DNA from: Pseudomonas sp. P818
Lineage (GTDB): Bacteria; Pseudomonadota; Gammaproteobacteria; Pseudomonadales; Pseudomonadaceae
Direction of reading: 5' to 3'
Length of the DNA stretch: 64,000 nt
NCBI RefSeq assembly: GCF_000418555.1
Contig: NZ_ATKM01000001.1
Location: 62,001-126,000, forward strand
A program made the translations under genes and the position numbers. Under the pieces are notes generated by a model. The model saw nothing but the letters and a program-made list of their open reading frames with translations. It ran no database searches and was not told the DNA's origin. Positions 17,801-24,987 of this stretch are shown here, piece after piece. Position 1 is the stretch's first letter; each line of letters starts with the position of its first letter.

Positions 17801-19333
17801 CAACTGCCTGACCAGCGCCGTATCCGCCGCCTGTACTACGGCAGCGGCCACTTGCAGTTGCTCCACCTGGATGATCAACTGGTCAGCCGCTTCGAGCGTG
17901 ACCGCCTGCATCGCGAGGTGCTGCGCACCCAGGGGCAGCTCGTTACCCGTAGCCAGTACGACCGAACCGGACGCCTCACCGCACGCCTGCGTCGGCGCCT
18001 GGAGCAACCCGTGCAGCTGCCGGCCGAAGCCGAGCGGCGCTACGCCTACGATCCCAGCGACAACCTGATCGGCCGCCTCGACCGTGACCCGGCCAGCCAG
18101 CGCGAACAGAAGCAGCAGCTGCACTACGATGCCAGCGGGCGCATCATCGCCAGCCAGGACCTGATTCGCGGCAATCTGGAAACCTACAGCTACGACGCGG
18201 CCGCCAACCTGCTGCACCCGGTCGGTGGTGATGCCGCCAGCAGCGGCTGGGTGCGCCACAACAAACTGCTCACCTACCAGGACAAGCGCTACCGCTACGA
18301 CGCCTTCGGCCGCCTGGTGGAAAAACGCAGCGGTCGTCACCAGGTGCAACGGCTGAGCTACGACGCTGAACACCGCGTGCGGGAAGTCACCAACAACGAC
18401 GGCAGCCGCGTGGTCATGCACTACGACCCGCTCGGCCGGCGTATCGGCAAAAGCCACTACGACGCCCATGGCGTGCTGCTCGGCCAGTCCGACTTCACCT
18501 GGGACGGCCTGCGCCTGCTCAGCGAAACCCGCAACGGCCGGCACAGCCTCTACCTCTACGACGAAGGCAGCTACGACCCGTTGGCGCGCGTCGACGGCCA
18601 GGGCGAACACGCCCGCCTGCGCTATTACCACACCGATCCGAACGGGTTACCGCAGCAACTCACCGAAGACGACGGCCGCTGCATCTGGCAGGCCCGCTAC
18701 CAGGTCTGGGGCAACACCCTGGCCGAACAGCAGGAAAGCTTTTTTGTCGAAGAGCAGAACCTGCGCTTCCAGGGCCAGTACCTGGACCGCGAAACCGGGC
18801 TGCACTACAACACCTTCAGGTTCTACGATCCGGATATCGGACGGTTTATCAGCCCGGATCCGATAGGGTTGCTGGGAGGTGCCAATCTCTATCAATACGC
18901 TCCTAACCCGCTGGCGTGGTCAGACCCGTTAGGGTGGGCTCCATGGGCTCGTGGAAAATTTGATGACTGGTTCAACGCAGCATCTATAAACGATATCAAT
19001 AGTAATAAAGCGGCAGTCTCTGAAGCTCTGCGAGGCGCAGGGAAAATGCATGAAATGTTCCCAGTATCACTCGCAGCCAAAGCTAAAGAGCTCGGCTTTA
19101 CTGCTCAGGAGCTAAAAAAATATGTTGTTGAGACCAAGAGGATTACCTTTGTTAATGTCACCGATTCAAAGGGAAGGCCTGTTCCCGATGGTTCACACCA
19201 TGGAAGCCGTGCGGGTAGACATTTCCATAATAAATTAATTGCAGATTTGGAAGGTTCTACCAGCAAAAGAGAGGCTAAGATGATTATTGCCAAGCATCAT
19301 AGAGCTCATATGAAACTAAGTAGGTGCACATAA
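14864..19333 (+). CDS. rhs: PAAR-Rhs T6SS effector with C-terminal toxin tip
   Basis: A 1489-residue polymorphic effector. Residues about 15-75 hold two hydrophobic helices (AAYAAITAVACAAVVAATG, then GGFALAAVVGIAVGVG), the prePAAR/Eag-binding region. A PAAR domain lies at about 165-250 (IECKKHPPMPVQ, SGDRSTCEATVVESG, VRIGGDAVVVQP). Many YD repeats (RYRYDTSG, RYHYDSQG, RYRYDAFG) form the Rhs shell. The core ends at about residue 1360 with PDPIGLLGGANLYQYAPNPL and SDPLGW, where Rhs proteins are normally cleaved. The last about 130 residues are encoded by visibly AT-rich DNA and are His-rich (MHEMF, GSHHGSRAGRHFHNK, KHHRAHM). I infer a metal-dependent nuclease-like toxin but cannot name its family. 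Confidence 0.93.
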   Translation: MSDALWAARLGDDLLHTTLLADIVGGVLEVAAYAAITAVACAAVVAATGLTVLTFGLGGFALAAVVGIAVGVGMNKTGWDKGLTTFCEGLGNAISPPNVQAKILTGANKTKTNGLPSARAAGKLGSAAAPAGTELEQAPPAEEPEPSFLDMAKSFFSEMWQPTVAQPAPGVIPCPLDSIECKKHPPMPVQLLAEGSIKVSIEGQPAVRSGDRSTCEATVVESGNISPNVRIGGDAVVVQPIRSGKTPGIGLALTVLMALRGNPRKLCSKLPCLVAGFAGNMAMGGATAYATNSIVNALGSASSGAPNPVHASTGAKVLGEDDDLDFVLPGLMPIEWQRFYSSRDERRDGLLGAGWSLPFEIAVQVRAHPQGGEALTYIDEQGRPIEIGSLPPGDACYSPGEGLSFRRDEGGALLVESVDGLYRLFEPLPESPDRLRLSKLGDRNDNRLLLEYDATGRLRAVRDGHNQLCIELIADARHPQRLGRVERLFADERREVLVAYAYDAQGDLSEVRDDKGQLLCRFVYDSGRRLIEHQRPTGLRCFYEWGEFQGADGREWRVTRHWTDDGDEYRLQYDLDAGITRVTDGLGRTSERHWNSQYQITRYRDALGQLWLFEWNDERQLLAAVAPDGARWQFAYDESGNLCETLDPLGRRDFTQWLGHWSLPQAETDAAGNAWQYRYDKRGNCIAEIDPLGHVTRYRYDTSGLPVEIIDASGKRKTLRWNALGQLTEQVDCSGYPTRFAYDERGNLVQITDALGEITRYHYDSQGRLLQTQLADGRCEEFQRDAIGQLSAYLDPAGKPVRYRYDRRGQVRQRIDALGRSVGFEYDAYGRLLALSNENDERYRFTWDVLDRLTAQHDLDDSARHYRYDPQGNLIGLAYTPAPHGTGLGSVPEAPPAPIIHRFERDAVGRMIAKHTDDGRTEYAYDPLDRLLSIDLTAVDGQVQSLAFAYDALGQLLSEQSAAGTLQHAYDELGNLLETQLPDQRRIRRLYYGSGHLQLLHLDDQLVSRFERDRLHREVLRTQGQLVTRSQYDRTGRLTARLRRRLEQPVQLPAEAERRYAYDPSDNLIGRLDRDPASQREQKQQLHYDASGRIIASQDLIRGNLETYSYDAAANLLHPVGGDAASSGWVRHNKLLTYQDKRYRYDAFGRLVEKRSGRHQVQRLSYDAEHRVREVTNNDGSRVVMHYDPLGRRIGKSHYDAHGVLLGQSDFTWDGLRLLSETRNGRHSLYLYDEGSYDPLARVDGQGEHARLRYYHTDPNGLPQQLTEDDGRCIWQARYQVWGNTLAEQQESFFVEEQNLRFQGQYLDRETGLHYNTFRFYDPDIGRFISPDPIGLLGGANLYQYAPNPLAWSDPLGWAPWARGKFDDWFNAASINDINSNKAAVSEALRGAGKMHEMFPVSLAAKAKELGFTAQELKKYVVETKRITFVNVTDSKGRPVPDGSHHGSRAGRHFHNKLIADLEGSTSKREAKMIIAKHHRAHMKLSRCT

Positions 19334-19738
19334 ATGTCAAGTGAAATTAAAAATGTTCATGTATGGGTAGGTAGTAATTTCTCGCAAGAGGACGAATACA
19401 TGAGCTATTTCGAGATAGATCACTCTACCGAAGGTGATTTTGATGATCCAAACTACAAACTTTGTGGCTTCTGCAGAGATATTGGTATTGTTTGGTATGA
19501 CGAAGATTTCATTGGTATTATTCCCCGTTGCGAGCATGAGGTTTCGCTAGATGAAATTCTGACCGAAGCCGCTGTAGATGAAGATGAACTGCCGTTGGTC
19601 AAGGCGCGTTGTGAGGCGCTTGGAATCAAGAAAGCCAATGCGATTTTTTGGTACCAAGACGCAGATCTGACTCTCAAACAGCCTATTAAAGATAGTTATA
19701 ACGGTCTGAAATACATAGGCGTATTTCAAGGAGATTAA
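19334..19738 (+). CDS. Imm22-family immunity protein
   Basis: A 134-residue acidic cytoplasmic protein starting directly after the rhs TAA. It fits the immunity-22 family: an N-terminal VHVWVGSNFSQEDEY, the core STEGDFDDPNYKLCGFCRDIG, then YDEDFIGIIPRCEHEV, NAIFWYQDADL and C-terminal GLKYIGVFQGD. Imm22 proteins are known as neighbours of polymorphic toxins. It should neutralise the Rhs C-terminal toxin in the producing cell, and the lack of a signal peptide implies a cytoplasmic target. The DNA is AT-rich like the toxin tip, suggesting the two moved together. Confidence 0.88.
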   Translation: MSSEIKNVHVWVGSNFSQEDEYMSYFEIDHSTEGDFDDPNYKLCGFCRDIGIVWYDEDFIGIIPRCEHEVSLDEILTEAAVDEDELPLVKARCEALGIKKANAIFWYQDADLTLKQPIKDSYNGLKYIGVFQGD

Positions 19739-19770
19739 GCGAAAAAGGAACAGGTTTATTGTTAGGAATT

Positions 19771-20136
19771 ATGAGTGCTTTTGTTAAAAATAAAAAGCTA
19801 CTATTCAATGGTGCTGAAAGCGATTTCTACGTGTTCAGCTCAATATTGGATACGCCAGATTTTGGACAAGTGCTCTTCGACAACCGGCAGGTCCAGTATT
19901 TATGGGAACTGGGTGAGCGGCAGGCAGATGCGCTGGTAGGTCTGATTCCTGGCGCAAGAAAACATATGGATTTTCCAGGCGATACGCCCGCGTATAAGCA
20001 GGGAAACCTTGCGCTCTACGTGCAGCGCGTTACTGGTCGAGACGACAACCACTCGGTACTCATCGTCGTAGCTGCAGGCGAATCGCAACCTGCGCGCTTC
20101 GTGATCGATTTGTGTGGCGTGTTTGTGGACGAGTAA
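19771..20136 (+). CDS. Small protein of unknown function beside the Rhs toxin-immunity pair
   Basis: A 121-residue protein (MSAFVKNKKLLFNGAESDFY...) that I do not recognise. AGGA lies five bases before ATG 19771; a TTG at 19759 would add four residues. There are no membrane segments or signal peptide. The first half is encoded by AT-rich DNA like imm22, the second half by more ordinary DNA. It lies 32 bases after imm22 on the same strand. It could be a second immunity protein, an orphan left by an earlier toxin exchange, or unrelated. Confidence 0.7.
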   Translation: MSAFVKNKKLLFNGAESDFYVFSSILDTPDFGQVLFDNRQVQYLWELGERQADALVGLIPGARKHMDFPGDTPAYKQGNLALYVQRVTGRDDNHSVLIVVAAGESQPARFVIDLCGVFVDE

Positions 20137-20202
20137 AGCTGCCCTCTGATTAGCGTCAGGCTCAAATCATGGTTTTTTTGCGATTGCTGCTATGGCAAAA
20201 GG

Positions 20203-20258
20203 CTTACACGTCGAAGCGCAATGAGCCTCTCCCGTCGCATGCGTAGGCTGGCTAATCT
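20203..20258 (+). promoter_or_regulatory. Promoter of the Rsm-type RNA, with a GacA-like half-site
   Basis: TAATCT at 20253-20258 is a plausible -10 for a start near 20265. CTTACA at 20203-20208 matches the right half of the known GacA upstream element (TGTAAG-N6-CTTACA). The 18-base window ending there is centred about 65 bases upstream of the predicted start, where GacA sites of rsm RNAs usually lie. The left half (TATGGC) is poorly conserved. Confidence 0.5.
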
Positions 20259-20264
20259 ACTCAC

Positions 20265-20370
20265 ACCTACCGGGAACTGGATGTCCCGAGTCACGGAAGA
20301 CAGACCGCGCCAGGATGGCAAACGACAGGATGTCGGAAGGTCATGAAAAACCCGCTTCGGCGGGTTTTTT
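20265..20370 (+). ncRNA. RsmX/RsmY/RsmZ-type small RNA that sequesters RsmA/CsrA
   Basis: About 106 bases with no open frame but six GGA motifs, several displayed in hairpin loops. CGGGA/TCCCG encloses a loop with TGGAT (20271-20288). GCCA-GGA-TGGC is at 20309-20319. CGACA-GGA-TGTCG is at 20323-20335; its ACAGGATGT core closely matches the best known CsrA/RsmA ligand. Single-stranded GGA copies lie at 20295 and 20335. It ends in a strong intrinsic terminator. RNAs of this design titrate RsmA/CsrA and are switched on by GacS/GacA. The ends are estimates, and I cannot tell which of the X, Y or Z types it is. Confidence 0.82.
20346..20370 (+). terminator. Intrinsic terminator of the Rsm-type RNA
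   Basis: AAAAACCCGC-TTCG-GCGGGTTTTTT: a GC stem with a TTCG tetraloop and a run of six T. It ends the small RNA on the plus strand; the A tract on the other side could also help stop leftward transcripts. Confidence 0.92.
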
Positions 20371-20453
20371 GTTGCCTGCAGAAAAGTCAGGCGACGCTGA
20401 ACGCTGGTAGCCAGGCATGACTCAGGTCTGCAAGTAAATCCGAGCCCTTCCTG

Positions 20454-21605
20454 TCAGTCCGCCGTGGCCAGAACCTGTGTATTACGCCCGGCGTGCTTGG
20501 CGCGATAGAGCGCGGTGTCGGCTTTGAGCAGCATGCCGGTGACGTCCTCGGCGACGGGGCTGGTGCTGCCGTAAACACCGGCGCTGAAGCTCAAGGCGAT
20601 GGTCTTGTCGTCAACCTGCGCCGCGTGCTGGCTGAGGGATTGGCGAAGCTGATCGACCAGTTCCAGCGCGCCACTGGCGCCGGTGCCGGGCAGAATCAGC
20701 AAAAACTCCTCACCACCATAACGGCCGATGCTGTCGTTACGCCGCAGCCGTTGCTGGAGATGGTCCGCGCAGTGCCTGAGCACGGCATCGCCGACCAGGT
20801 GGCCGTGGCTGTCGTTGATCTGCTTGAAGTGATCCAGATCGAGCATGGCGATGGACAGCGGCGTGCGTTGGCGGCGGGCACGCTCCAGCTCGTCGGTGAG
20901 TTGTTCGAGTATCGCCAGGCGATTGGGCAATCCGGTAAGCGTGTCGCGCAGAGCGGTCTGGCGCAGCTCCGATTCGATGCGCTCGCGCGACAGCAGCACC
21001 AGACCGAAAGAGAACATGATGATGGTGGCGGCGCCGAGGGCGACCGATACGCTCTGTTTCAGGTTGCTGACGTCGTAATGCATCTCCGCCGGCGCACCGC
21101 TGAGGATCACTACCACGCGGATGCCCAGGCCGAACAGGCTGATGCCTGCACCGATCATCAGGATTCGGTGGGCGCGCCCGCCGAGCACGGCATGAAGGCG
21201 GCTCAGGTGCAGAATCACCAGACATTGGCTGAACAGCAGCAGGCAGGCGACCAGTTGGCGGGGTTCCTGGGTGTCGATCAGCAGGCTGAGTAGCACGCCC
21301 AGCAGCAGTGGGAAGGCAAAGGCCAGCCGCCATGGTGGGCGGCGGCCGTGGATCAGCGGCAGGCTGACCGTGTAGAACGCCAGAGCGGTGGACAGCAGCG
21401 TGTTGGCCAGCACGTAGCTGATCCACATCGACACCTGACCGAACAGGGTGAAGCCGATGTAGGCCAGCGAGTGGGACAGCATGCCCAGGCCGGTGGTGAG
21501 CATGCCGTCGCGATGACGCAATTGGCCCACCAGGATCAGACAGCTGCCCATGATCACGGCGACCAGTGCGACGGCTCCGAACAGTGTCTGAGTGTGGGCG
21601 ATCAT
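20454..21605 (-). CDS. Membrane-anchored diguanylate cyclase (GGDEF)
   Basis: A 383-residue protein with about seven hydrophobic segments in residues 1-205 and a GGDEF domain at about 215-380. The active-site motif is GGEEF (catalytically competent type), and RRND five residues before it is the RxxD inhibitory site for product feedback. DTLTGLPNR and MLDLDHFKQINDSHGH are standard domain motifs. It should make cyclic di-GMP at the inner membrane in response to an unknown signal. Start at the ATG at 21605 (MIAHTQTLFG) with AAGAAGG upstream; a longer frame adds 14 residues. Confidence 0.93.
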   Translation of the reverse strand: MIAHTQTLFGAVALVAVIMGSCLILVGQLRHRDGMLTTGLGMLSHSLAYIGFTLFGQVSMWISYVLANTLLSTALAFYTVSLPLIHGRRPPWRLAFAFPLLLGVLLSLLIDTQEPRQLVACLLLFSQCLVILHLSRLHAVLGGRAHRILMIGAGISLFGLGIRVVVILSGAPAEMHYDVSNLKQSVSVALGAATIIMFSFGLVLLSRERIESELRQTALRDTLTGLPNRLAILEQLTDELERARRQRTPLSIAMLDLDHFKQINDSHGHLVGDAVLRHCADHLQQRLRRNDSIGRYGGEEFLLILPGTGASGALELVDQLRQSLSQHAAQVDDKTIALSFSAGVYGSTSPVAEDVTGMLLKADTALYRAKHAGRNTQVLATAD

Positions 21606-21661
21606 GTCAGCCTTCTTGTTTTCTGATCTGCGTTGACTCTGGGGCAATTCCCCTCACGGGC

Positions 21662-22594
21662 TCAGGCCCACCAGTAGCGCACCATATGGAAGAACACGGG
21701 GGCAGCGAAGCACACCGAATCCAGGCGGTCGAGCATGCCGCCGTGGCCTTCGATCATATGGCCCCAGTCCTTCACGCCACGATCACGCTTGATCGCCGAC
21801 ATCACCAGGCCGCCGGCAAAGCCGAGCATGCACACCAGCAGGGCGAACAGCCCGGCCTGCCAGAAGGCGAAGGGGGTGATCCAGCACAGCATGGCGCCGA
21901 TCAGGGTAGCCAGTGCCACGCCGCCGATAAATCCTTCGATGGTCTTGGATGGCGAGAGATTGGGGGCGATCTTGTGTTTGCCGAACAGCTTGCCGCACAC
22001 GTACTGCAGCACGTCGGAGAGCTGCACGACGATGATCAGCCAGGCGATCAGCAGCAGGTTGCGGCCCTCGTAACCGGGGATGTCCAGGGTCAGCAGCGCC
22101 GGTACCGAGGAAATGCAGTAAACGGCGATCATCAAGCCCCACTGCACCTTGGCCGCGCGCTCGAGATAGCGCGTGGTATCACCGCCCAGCGAGGCGAGGA
22201 TCGGCAGCAGCAGGAACAGATAGACCGGGATGAAGATGGCGAACAGGCCGTACCAGCCGAAGGCGATCAGCAGGTACTGCATCGGCAGGGCGAAGTAGAA
22301 GGCTGCCACCAGTGCCGGGTAGTCGCTGCGCCGGGTCGGTGCCAGGGTCATGAATTCGCGCAAGGCGTAGAAGGACACGAAGTAGAACAGCACGACGACG
22401 CCGATGTTGCCGAACAGGAAGGCGATGCCGATCACCAGCACCATCACCCACCAGGCATTGATCCGCGCGTTGAGGTTGTCGATCACCGGGTTGGGTTGAT
22501 CACCACTGCGCCGCTTGAGGACGAAGCCGACCAGGCTGGCCAGCAGGAGCAGGGCACCGATACCGGCGAACAGCAGCAAAGTGTTGTTATCCAT
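21662..22594 (-). CDS. ynbB: CdsA-like phosphatidate cytidylyltransferase (YnbB-like)
   Basis: A 310-residue polytopic membrane protein of the CDP-diglyceride synthase family, which makes CDP-diacylglycerol from phosphatidate and CTP. The C-terminal family signature is intact: SPSKTIEGFIGG, then KRDRGVKDWGHMIEGHGGML ending in DRLDS. It is the last gene of a minus-strand operon that also holds a CDP-alcohol phosphatidyltransferase, an acyltransferase, a hydrolase-methyltransferase and a lipid/protein phosphatase, so I take it as the accessory YnbB-type enzyme rather than the essential CdsA. One base separates it from the gene upstream. Confidence 0.85.
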   Translation of the reverse strand: MDNNTLLLFAGIGALLLLASLVGFVLKRRSGDQPNPVIDNLNARINAWWVMVLVIGIAFLFGNIGVVVLFYFVSFYALREFMTLAPTRRSDYPALVAAFYFALPMQYLLIAFGWYGLFAIFIPVYLFLLLPILASLGGDTTRYLERAAKVQWGLMIAVYCISSVPALLTLDIPGYEGRNLLLIAWLIIVVQLSDVLQYVCGKLFGKHKIAPNLSPSKTIEGFIGGVALATLIGAMLCWITPFAFWQAGLFALLVCMLGFAGGLVMSAIKRDRGVKDWGHMIEGHGGMLDRLDSVCFAAPVFFHMVRYWWA

Positions 22595-22595
22595 C

Positions 22596-23216
22596 TCAGG
22601 CCTCCTCGGGTGCCAGTGCCAGCAGGGCGTTACGTGCGCGTTCCAGGAAGGCGTCCTTGCTCTCGCCCTCGATGCGCTCCAGCGCTGCGCCGAAACTCAG
22701 GGTGCACAGCAGAGGCAGCGGCAGCGCCCTGCCCTTGGGCATCACCCGGTTGAGGTTGGCGATCCACACCGGTACCAGCTCTATGTCGGGGCGTGCCTTG
22801 GCCAGGTGATAGAGACCACTCTTGAACGGCAGCAGCGGTTCGTCGCCGAGATTGCGTGTGCCCTCGGGGAAGATGATCAGCGAATCGCCGCCGTCCAGCG
22901 CATCGAGCATCGCCTGCAGTGGGTTGGCGCCTTCCTTGCGCTCGCGGTCGACCAGCACGCCGTTGAATACGTTATTGATCAGGAAGCTGCGCACGCCTGG
23001 CTTCTGCCAGTAGTCGGCACCGGCCACCGGCCGGGTGCGCTTGCGCAGCTCCGGCGGCAGCGACGCCCAGAGCAGGACGAAGTCGCCATGGCTGCTGTGG
23101 TTGGCGTAGTACAGGCGCTGCGTCGCCTGCGCGGTGCTGCCGAGCCACAAGGCTCGGGCACCGGTCAGCAGGCGAGCTGCCGAGGTGATGGCGAAAGCGG
23201 TCAATGCGGCGAGCAT
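22596..23216 (-). CDS. 1-acyl-sn-glycerol-3-phosphate acyltransferase family protein
   Basis: A 206-residue PlsC-family acyltransferase. The catalytic HX4D motif appears as NHSSHGDFVLLW (about residue 40) and the substrate motif as IIFPEGTRN (about residue 120). An N-terminal hydrophobic helix probably anchors it to the inner membrane. It would supply phosphatidate, the substrate of the CdsA-like enzyme encoded next. An acyltransferase gene at this place is, as far as I recall, not part of the E. coli ynbABCD cluster. A second, separate PlsC homologue lies at 27617-28384. Confidence 0.85.
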   Translation of the reverse strand: MLAALTAFAITSAARLLTGARALWLGSTAQATQRLYYANHSSHGDFVLLWASLPPELRKRTRPVAGADYWQKPGVRSFLINNVFNGVLVDRERKEGANPLQAMLDALDGGDSLIIFPEGTRNLGDEPLLPFKSGLYHLAKARPDIELVPVWIANLNRVMPKGRALPLPLLCTLSFGAALERIEGESKDAFLERARNALLALAPEEA

Positions 23217-23225
23217 GGCGACTCC

Positions 23226-23660
23226 TTAAGCGAAGACGATGAAGAATCCGATTACGACGATGACGTTCTGTAGCAGCAGGCACAGCGCCTGTTTACGTAG
23301 CAGGCCGAGCGCACCCTGAGCGCGCAGGCTCCAGTCGCGACCAGCCTGCTGCGCATTCTGCAGCCTCAGCTTCTGCAGCGCCTGATCCAGCGCATGAGTC
23401 TGGCTGTCGAGCTGTTCGCCGGCCTCCGCCAGACGCTGGAACAGTTCGGCATCCAGCGTCACGCGCAGCGCCCAGTATTTTTCGGCCAGGCCGGCGAACA
23501 GCAGCGCTGCGCAGAGCAGCGCCAGGATCAGGCTTGGCGGTGCACCCAGCCATGGCGCCAGGCCGAAGAGCACGGCAACCAAACTCAGCGCGCTGGAAAA
23601 ATGGTCGAGGCTACGCCCACGGCGCAACAAGGCCGCAACCAATAGCAGATCAGCCTGCAT
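23226..23660 (-). CDS. Small membrane protein of unknown function in the ynb-like operon
   Basis: A 144-residue protein starting MQADLLLVAALLRRG. Two hydrophobic segments lie at about residues 22-55 (SALSLVAVLFGLAPWLG, LILALLCAALLFAGLA) and one near the C-terminus (LLLQNVIVVIGFFIVFA), separated by a Gln/Leu-rich helical stretch. I do not recognise the family. The start overlaps the end of the upstream phosphatase gene by 11 bases, so it is translationally linked to the operon. It may be an assembly or substrate-handling partner of the lipid enzymes. Confidence 0.75.
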   Translation of the reverse strand: MQADLLLVAALLRRGRSLDHFSSALSLVAVLFGLAPWLGAPPSLILALLCAALLFAGLAEKYWALRVTLDAELFQRLAEAGEQLDSQTHALDQALQKLRLQNAQQAGRDWSLRAQGALGLLRKQALCLLLQNVIVVIGFFIVFA

Positions 23661-24987
23661 GAGCGACCTCCAGGGCCGGGCTGGCAACGAGCATGCCCTG
23701 CAGTGCGGCCAGGTGCTGCGGGCCAAGCACGACCTGTGGTCGGGCCTGGCGGATCAGCGCCACGGCCGCTTCCACGCTCTGGCAGCGGCCGCTATGCAGC
23801 AGCCAGGCCGCCACGGCGGTGGCACTGCGCGAGTAGCCCAGGGCGCAGCACATCAGCAGCGGGCCGTTATGACGCAGGCGTTCGATGGCCTCGGCGGCGC
23901 GTTGGCAGGTCAGCGCATCCGGCGCCACCAGGTCCAGTGACGGCAGGCTGCAGTAGGCGCTCGGTGTGCGCAGCAGCGGCAGTTCGGCGCACAGGTCGAC
24001 CACGGCGGCGTAGCCATCGAGATCACCCGTGCCCGGCAGGCGGCCGAGGTAAATGCCCTCTGCCACCTGGCTGGGCACCGGCTGTCGAAACGTCCACAAC
24101 CGCGAATTGATCCAGGCGCCAAGCAGATAGGGTGCGAGCAACACCGTCGCGGCCGGGCTGAGGCGCCCGTCGGCCTGCTTCTGGAAGCCGCCAGCGCCGA
24201 ACAGCAGGTAGTTGAGCGCGACCATGGCCAGGGCAACGAACGGCCAGAACAGCCACAGCCAGGCGTTGCTCAGCTTGACGGCCAGCACGGCGCACAGCGT
24301 TGCGCCAAGCCCATAGCGCAGCGCCAGGCGCCAACGCCGTGGATCGCTGGTGAGGCGCATCTGCCGCAGCGGCGTAGCACCCTGCAGAGGCAGCAGCCAC
24401 AGACAGAAGAAGCCCGCCAGCGCCCCGGTGGGCAGGTCGATGAAGTGATGCTGCCAGGTGGTCAGCACGGAAATGCCGATCAGCGCCATCCACCCGTGCA
24501 GCAGGCCACGCCACAACAGTCCGCGGGTGTGATTGGCGAACATTGCCCAGATGATCACCAGCAGGGTGATATGCAGCGACGGCGCCTGGTTGAAGGGTTT
24601 GTCGAAGCCCATCAGCACGTCGAACATCAGGCCGAAGGTGCCGTCCAGCGGTGGTCGCTCGAAGGTGAAGCGCAGCGGCCAGAGCAGGAAGCAGGCGACG
24701 CAGATCACCTGCGCGGCGAGCAGGCGCTGGGCGTGGCGATCCATCTCGCGGCGGCAGACCGGCAACAGGAAGGACAGGCCGTAGAGCAGGTCGATCGACC
24801 AGTACGGCACGATGGTCCAGGGCCAGAGCGGGATCTGCGGCTCCCAGGCGAAGACCAGGCTGCCGACATCATCGCGCTGCCCGGTGAACCAGTTGGCGAT
24901 GCCGTAGCTGGCGAAGAACAGCGGGCCGAGCAACAGCAGCCAGAGTACGCCGCGCTTCCACAATCCCTGTTCGCGCGTGTGGTCCAT
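23650..24987 (-). CDS. ynbD: PAP2 phosphatase / dual-specificity phosphatase fusion (YnbD-like)
   Basis: A 445-residue protein with an N-terminal polytopic PAP2-like domain: ERPPLDGTF, APSLHITLLVI and QHHFIDLPTGALAG supply the phosphatase histidines. A C-terminal cytoplasmic dual-specificity phosphatase domain follows at about 300-440, with active site CALGYSR (CX5R). The same domain pair occurs in E. coli YnbD. Such a protein could remove phosphate from a phosphatidylglycerophosphate- or inositol-phosphate-like intermediate; the substrate is unknown. The ATG at 24987 overlaps the stop of the upstream gene (ATGA); a longer frame to 25029 is unlikely. Confidence 0.85.
   Translation of the reverse strand: MDHTREQGLWKRGVLWLLLLGPLFFASYGIANWFTGQRDDVGSLVFAWEPQIPLWPWTIVPYWSIDLLYGLSFLLPVCRREMDRHAQRLLAAQVICVACFLLWPLRFTFERPPLDGTFGLMFDVLMGFDKPFNQAPSLHITLLVIIWAMFANHTRGLLWRGLLHGWMALIGISVLTTWQHHFIDLPTGALAGFFCLWLLPLQGATPLRQMRLTSDPRRWRLALRYGLGATLCAVLAVKLSNAWLWLFWPFVALAMVALNYLLFGAGGFQKQADGRLSPAATVLLAPYLLGAWINSRLWTFRQPVPSQVAEGIYLGRLPGTGDLDGYAAVVDLCAELPLLRTPSAYCSLPSLDLVAPDALTCQRAAEAIERLRHNGPLLMCCALGYSRSATAVAAWLLHSGRCQSVEAAVALIRQARPQVVLGPQHLAALQGMLVASPALEVAHAG

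Larger units (their letters stand above)
20137..20453. other. Intergenic region carrying a small-RNA gene
   Basis: This 317-base protein-free gap between the T6SS locus and the GGDEF gene holds the Rsm-type RNA, its promoter elements and its terminator (listed separately). The remaining parts, 20137-20200 and 20371-20453, show no open frame or repeat that I can support. Confidence 0.7.
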
